The notes below the pieces were generated by a model. It ran no database searches. It was given only the letters and a program-made list of their open reading frames with translations, and was not told the origin of the DNA. A DNA stretch of 64,000 nucleotides, from NCBI GenBank assembly GCA_963854835.1, contig OY978529.1, forward strand, positions 40,668,055 to 40,732,054. The letters are read 5' to 3'. The stretch comes from Megamerina dolium. Taxonomy: Eukaryota > Arthropoda > Insecta > Diptera > Megamerinidae. A program made the translations under genes and the position numbers. Of the stretch, positions 59,468-64,000 are shown piece by piece. Each line of letters begins with the position of its first letter. Position 1 is the stretch's first letter.

Positions 59468-62059
59468 CTTTTGCTTGCAAATAAAAATTATTTATTTAAA
59501 TCTTTTGCTCAGAAAATACTGAAAATTTTGAATTATTCTAAGAGTTTTATTTGGTTCGCTCACAAATAGAAATTAGTTTTTCATTTTGAATTTTTTGGTA
59601 AAAATAATTTTATGAAATGTATTTGTTCCCTCAAACTGAAAGCTTGAGGCACCACAAAATCGTGCGTTTCTGCTCTGTGATAAAAATTTGGTTTAATCTC
59701 TATGTTTGTTTTTAAGAAAATAGAAATTTTTATTCAAATTTTTTGTCAGAATCTTGATTATTGAGCTTTGCGTTATTGCTCAAAAATATAACTTATATTT
59801 TGAACTTTTGGTTTTGAATTTTTTCTTGAGAAATAAAAAAACTTTTTTTTGGGGATTTATATTTCTCCTCAAACGGAAAATCTCAAAATATCATAAAATG
59901 GTGACAAATTTTTTTTTTTTTTTAATTCTTTGCACAAAGATTTAAATTATTCTTTGACCTTCACGTTTCTTGCTCAAAAACGAAAATTGTTTATTTAAAT
60001 TTTTAATCAAAATACTTATTGAGCTTTACTTTTTGTGCTTAAGAATAGAAATAATTATGTTCTTCTATGTTTTTGATTTTTTTTTTTTTTTTTAATTTTT
60101 GAGATGTCTGAGAATTTTTTTCTCCTCAAAACAATCCACGGTTTTGAGGAAATTATTTCGTAACACTTTTAGTTATAATACGACTAAAATTAGGAATAAC
60201 ATTGGATTACATAAGATATATATGTTGAAATATTCTCTGATAAAAACTTAACTTTGATATCCGGTATAGCTTCCGGTCTTAATGTGATTGTTGAATTTTG
60301 AATAACATTCTCAGGGGTTTTTATTCTACTAGCTAACTGTAACGAATAATGGCGCCCTTTTAACATTCCTTTTTAGTTTTCAAACAAAGCTCTTCCAAAA
60401 GCCTTTAAATAAATTTTTAACTACCAGTAGAATCCTCAACTACTCAAATGGTTGGGAATTTACTGGCATTTCAAAACACATTTCAAAAAACATTTTTTTG
60501 CAGAATGTTTATCCCTTCCCCGTACTTTCTTTGGATCAGGTAATGCCAAAACAGTCTACTATCTCACAAAAAATTCAGAGATATACATTGATATGAATAA
60601 GCATCAGACAAATCAAAGTTAAAAACAAAGGAATTAGTTAAAAGAGAAATTGTTTTAATTTATAAGCTGATGTCATTTTATACGTTTTCTATTTTGCAAA
60701 TTTCTAATTATGTGCGGCTATTAAAATTTTATAAAAAATACAAAAATAAATAAATTAAAGCTAATTTATAATTAAGCATTAGTTTCTGAAAAAAAAAACA
60801 ATCAAAGCAACTTTGGTATAATCATATGCTAAAAGCATTACAAGACAAAAAGGGAGGAAATGTATCATATTTCTTTTTTCAAGTTCAATTAAATTGCTTG
60901 ATTTTAGGCATATGCAGCATATATGAGTGTGATAATAAACAGAATACGATAGGTTGATTGCCCAAAACAGCAGGTGCAATATATTATGATTTACTTATAC
61001 AGTGATTAGGGTAGAATAAAATATTTAATGCTATAGGTATATCTACTTTTGCAATACACCTGCCCAAAATGCTGAAGGAAGTAAGGAAATGTGAAATGAA
61101 TATATTCGTATATTTATAATAACATTGTATATAAACTTTTGTATGAAAATGAATAATTTTTTGAGAATTTTCTAAAAAGGAGATTTTTTCTAAAGATAGA
61201 AATTGCAGCTTGCAGTTTTCTTTAATTAATCTATAATAATTCTATAATACTTTTAGATTAATCCATGTAAATATGCATTCATTCCCAAATGAAACATATA
61301 AAGGCTTCAGAAAACGATTAAAAGAATTTAAGCAATTATTCCTTTTTACCATAGAATTATCTGTTGCTTTTGCAGAAAGTATCCATGGATGTGTACACAT
61401 ATTCATACACTCATACAAGTACATACATACGTATATGTTTGAAGAGACCCATATTTGTATGTGATTTAGCTAGCGGCGACTGTTAGTAAATCAGCAAGTT
61501 TGTTCCTGAATTTGTTTGTATTTATGTGAATAATTAATTCAAGCACACGAATACAATTTTCGAATAATACATACTACAATACTTCCATATATACACATCC
61601 ATACTTACAACGCATACAAAATGCATGGATCGAATGGCATTGGAAATAGCTTTTCTGTGTAAATGCTCTTGGGGTAATAAATTTAATTGCTGATGAAGCT
61701 GAAGTTTACAAAAAATAAGAAGATAAAAAAAAAACATTTTGGATACAAAAAAAAATTTTACTTTTCCAAAAACAAATAAAAAAACCGCATTTTTAGCAGA
61801 TCCTTGCAAGAAAAAAAAATTTTGATTGAAAATGATATAGTACATTTTCCGAAGCAAATGAAACGAGCACACATATTTAACAGATTCTTGCAGCAGCATC
61901 TTTTTTTAGAATGATAAATATTTTATCTATTCAATATATACAAAATCATCGTTCTGTCGCCAAAACTCGAGAAATCGCCCCTTGCTTACTATTACCGACG
62001 AAATTACCCACCTCAACGGAATGCCGAAAGATAATGTCCTCCAAAGCCTACGTTCTCTA
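59468..62059. other. AT-rich noncoding stretch
   Basis: No supported gene. T-rich sequence dominates 59.5-60.2 kb. Open frames here are low-complexity. Confidence 0.5.
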
Positions 62060-62290
62060 CAATGCGTAAGTGTATTAATACCCATGACCATCGTTTGCAT
62101 CATAGGTTTGCTGAATGGGCCCAAAACCAGCAGTTGCTCTTGATTTTCACCGCAAAATATTGAGATTCATTTTTAGTTGAATTGCCACATTCAAATTCAT
62201 AGATCTCGTGCCATAATCTATTCTAAGGAAATGTTTGGGTGCACAAATTATTTCAGTAAATGGGTATGTCATTGGACCACGTTAGAACGG
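62060..62290 (+). pseudogene. Tc1/mariner-superfamily transposase relic
   Basis: The plus strand reads HDHRLHHRFAEWAQNQQLLL, then IFTAKY, a stop, and DSFLVELPHSNS. This lines up with the block before and around the first catalytic aspartate in one transposase group (DHRLRRxFxEWAxxQLxxDPxFHRKIxFSDEAHFxLNGYVN form). The catalytic SDEAHF part is degraded. Stops and frame changes surround it and no ends are recognisable. Distinct from the other three transposase remnants. Confidence 0.5.
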
Positions 62291-62390
62291 CTCTGGCTTA
62301 TGGTTTAAGTCTTTGACCTATGTGGTTAAAATAAAAATACTAATGATTACGAACTCAGATAGTTGAAAAAATTATTGAAAATTGAACTTT

Positions 62391-62693
62391 CAAGGAGGTA
62401 AGAAGAACTCTTTCACCTAGCTTCACCTCCAGTACTGTTAAACATTGGACCGTATTTCTGTTCCTTTCGCTATTCACTTTTCTCAGCTTTATCACTTTTT
62501 CTTTATCGTAGAGTTCTTTCAGTAACTTTTTAATAGCAATTTGCTACTGTTGACATAATTGACAGTTGGGTATTTGATATAATAAATCTTTTAATTTATA
62601 TTAAATTTATCTCGGCCGAAGTTCAAACTTCAAACCTACGAGTCATGCTGAGAAGACCAGTATAATAACTGGCTGAGCTACGGTACTAGCCCA
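62391..62693 (-). mobile_element. old tRNA-derived SINE
   Basis: The minus strand opens GTACCGTAGCTCAGCCAGTT, with a B-box-like TAGGTTTGAAGTTTGAAC, and continues into body landmarks (CAACTGTCAATTATGTC, CAGTAGCAAATTGCTA, GAAAGAACTCTACGATAAAG, AACAGTACTGGAGGTGAAGC). Strongly diverged, with a weak tail ending ACCTCC. Confidence 0.7.
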
Positions 62694-62740
62694 TATTCAA
62701 ATGTTAAATGTTATAAATTAATAATTCGAGTATACACATA

Positions 62741-62927
62741 CCTCGCTATACGAACGCTCTTTATACGGCATTTCATTTAAACGGCATTTTTTATATTTAT
62801 GGTACTTTTTCGATTTACGGCCCTAGTGTTGCAATATACAGGTCGATGTACTGCTCAAATGATTTGTTATGCGACTCTTTGTTTTACCGTCAACTTTTAC
62901 AGAACGTATCTAGGTCGTATATCGAGG
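62741..62927. mobile_element. pogo/Tigger-like MITE (tentative)
   Basis: A 187-bp segment with imperfect inverted ends: CCTCGCTATACGAAC at 62741-62755, and GGTCGTATATCGAGG at 62913-62927, which reverse-complements to CCTCGATATACGACC (13 of 15 matching). The inner sequence repeats TATACGGCATTT-like words. A TA lies directly left of the left end; the right end has a TA two bases out. The CCTCGxTATACGA terminus recalls pogo-type ends. Confidence 0.45.
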
Positions 62928-64000
62928 AATAGGTGCATAGCTAAACTTCAAGTCATTTAGGCATTTACTGTGTATTTTAATTCTGCGACACTATAACAAA
63001 ACACTATTTCTTAGTGTTGAATGATTACTAATTTTTAACAAATAATATTCTTTTTTTTAAAGAAACTTTTAAAAATAATTCAATATTAAAGTGAAATTTT
63101 TTTATAAAAAAAAAATGTTCCAAGTCGTAAATTTGTATTTTGATAAAGGAAAATAATATTTATTAATAATTTATTTGTTTTTTTTTTTTTTTTTGATTAA
63201 TCAAAATTTTGATTAACAGATTATTGGATTAATCATAATCATGATTATTGAAATATTTTTCAATTGAAAATTTTGAATAATCAAATAATTGATTAATCAA
63301 AAATTTTATAATTAAAATATTGATTAATCAAACTTTTTTAATCAGCCAAATAGCACTTTTCTCGCATGTGGACAAAACATGTTTAGACATTGTTCCTTTA
63401 CGTGATATGTCAGCGTAAACTATTAAATTTGAAAACTTGAACTTCTTAGCATTCACGCAAGAATATGTAAATTTAATAAAGTTAAAACTTCATTGCGAAA
63501 CTTCATGGCGAAAAAATAAAAACTCGAATAATATAATATTGTAAAAACAAATATTGCATGTTTAACCCGATGAGAAGACGAGACATATGGCAGACACTGT
63601 GACAATTTAGTGAAATTATTTTTGCTCAGTACCAAGTTTAATTTCAAGCTTGATTACATTGCTGTGCCATAATGCAGTTATATTGTATAATACATACGTA
63701 CGAGCATTCGTACTCATACACGTACGGTAGAATATGTGTGACGAAACTGATGCCTTAGCACTCACCCGTGAATACATCTTATGCAAATCGTTCAAATGCA
63801 CTTGAACGTACAAATAAATAGTATATAAAAAATGTAAAGGATAAATATGCACATCGTGGCAAGAATAACTATGTTAACTATGACAATTCTAGTTGAGATT
63901 TAGTATTCTTTGTTAATCTTCATGTCATTGTTAGTTTGTTTTAGTTTTTGTTTCTTTTGTTTGACATTGACAATCAATATGTCGTCTTAATGGTTTTTGT
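62928..64000. other. AT-rich noncoding stretch with palindrome cluster
   Basis: No supported gene. Contains the GATTAATC palindrome cluster at about 63194-63345 listed separately. Confidence 0.5.
63194..63345. repeat. cluster of TGATTAATCA palindromes
   Basis: GATTAATC occurs about four times in 150 bp, mixed with ATTTTGATTAA, AATCATGATTATT and related inverted words. The same words occur at 55430-55710, in the left part of the composite block. Confidence 0.75.

Noticed and set aside
1..64000. LTR retrotransposons or endogenous viral genes
   Set aside because: I found no long direct terminal repeats, protease, integrase, capsid or envelope motifs.

Overview
The window is AT-rich, intron-dense eukaryotic nuclear DNA. 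It most resembles a cyclorrhaphan fly, and a tephritid fruit fly is my best inference. The clues are the long TACATA/TATGTA-rich noncoding stretches, mariner-type and Jockey-type relics, tRNA-derived SINEs, fly-style start contexts (CAAAATG), a TCAGTT initiator with a DPE, and an N-terminal segment matching fly dynein light chain LC8. I see no bacterial operons, CRISPR arrays, rRNA or stand-alone tRNA genes. Most open reading frames are short chance frames in AT-rich sequence.

From left to right: a nearly complete but broken mariner (1320-2631); arrays of a ~150-bp monomer here called family 2 (2.8-4.6 kb, and an inverted pair at 10.0-10.9 kb); a mariner relic (6.8 kb) next to a full-length SINE with perfect target-site duplications (7186-7571); a second mariner relic split by a 662-bp DNA element (12.6-13.7 kb); a 5'-truncated LINE with a long reverse transcriptase ORF (17.9-19.2 kb); a SINE; a family 1 (~152-bp monomer) array (22.2-23.0 kb); a SINE immediately beside a Jockey-like LINE (23.2-24.6 kb); small SINE pieces (27 and 34 kb); one convincing small two-exon gene for an unrecognised secreted protein (36686-37428); two more family 1 arrays (37.6-38.6 kb reversed, 42.8-44.2 kb forward); a 5'-truncated LINE of another type (46.6-47.2 kb); a further full-length SINE (51.1-51.5 kb); an LC8-like chimeric ORF (52013-52273, minus); a composite repeat block with hAT-like ends (55.4-57.0 kb); a probable core promoter and long noncoding first exon ending in a strong splice donor (57317-58563); then SINEs, a transposase relic and a pogo-like MITE (59-63 kb).

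The elements are connected. The SINEs share one tRNA-like head and body but carry two different 3' tails. One tail matches the 3' end of the LINE at 46.6 kb, as expected if that LINE family supplied the machinery that copies those SINEs. Only three features look like host genes or gene parts: the secreted-protein gene at 36.7 kb, the LC8-like ORF at 52 kb (possibly decayed), and the promoter/first exon at 57.3 kb, whose coding exons would lie beyond the window. All calls come from reading the sequence by eye; no database search was possible.
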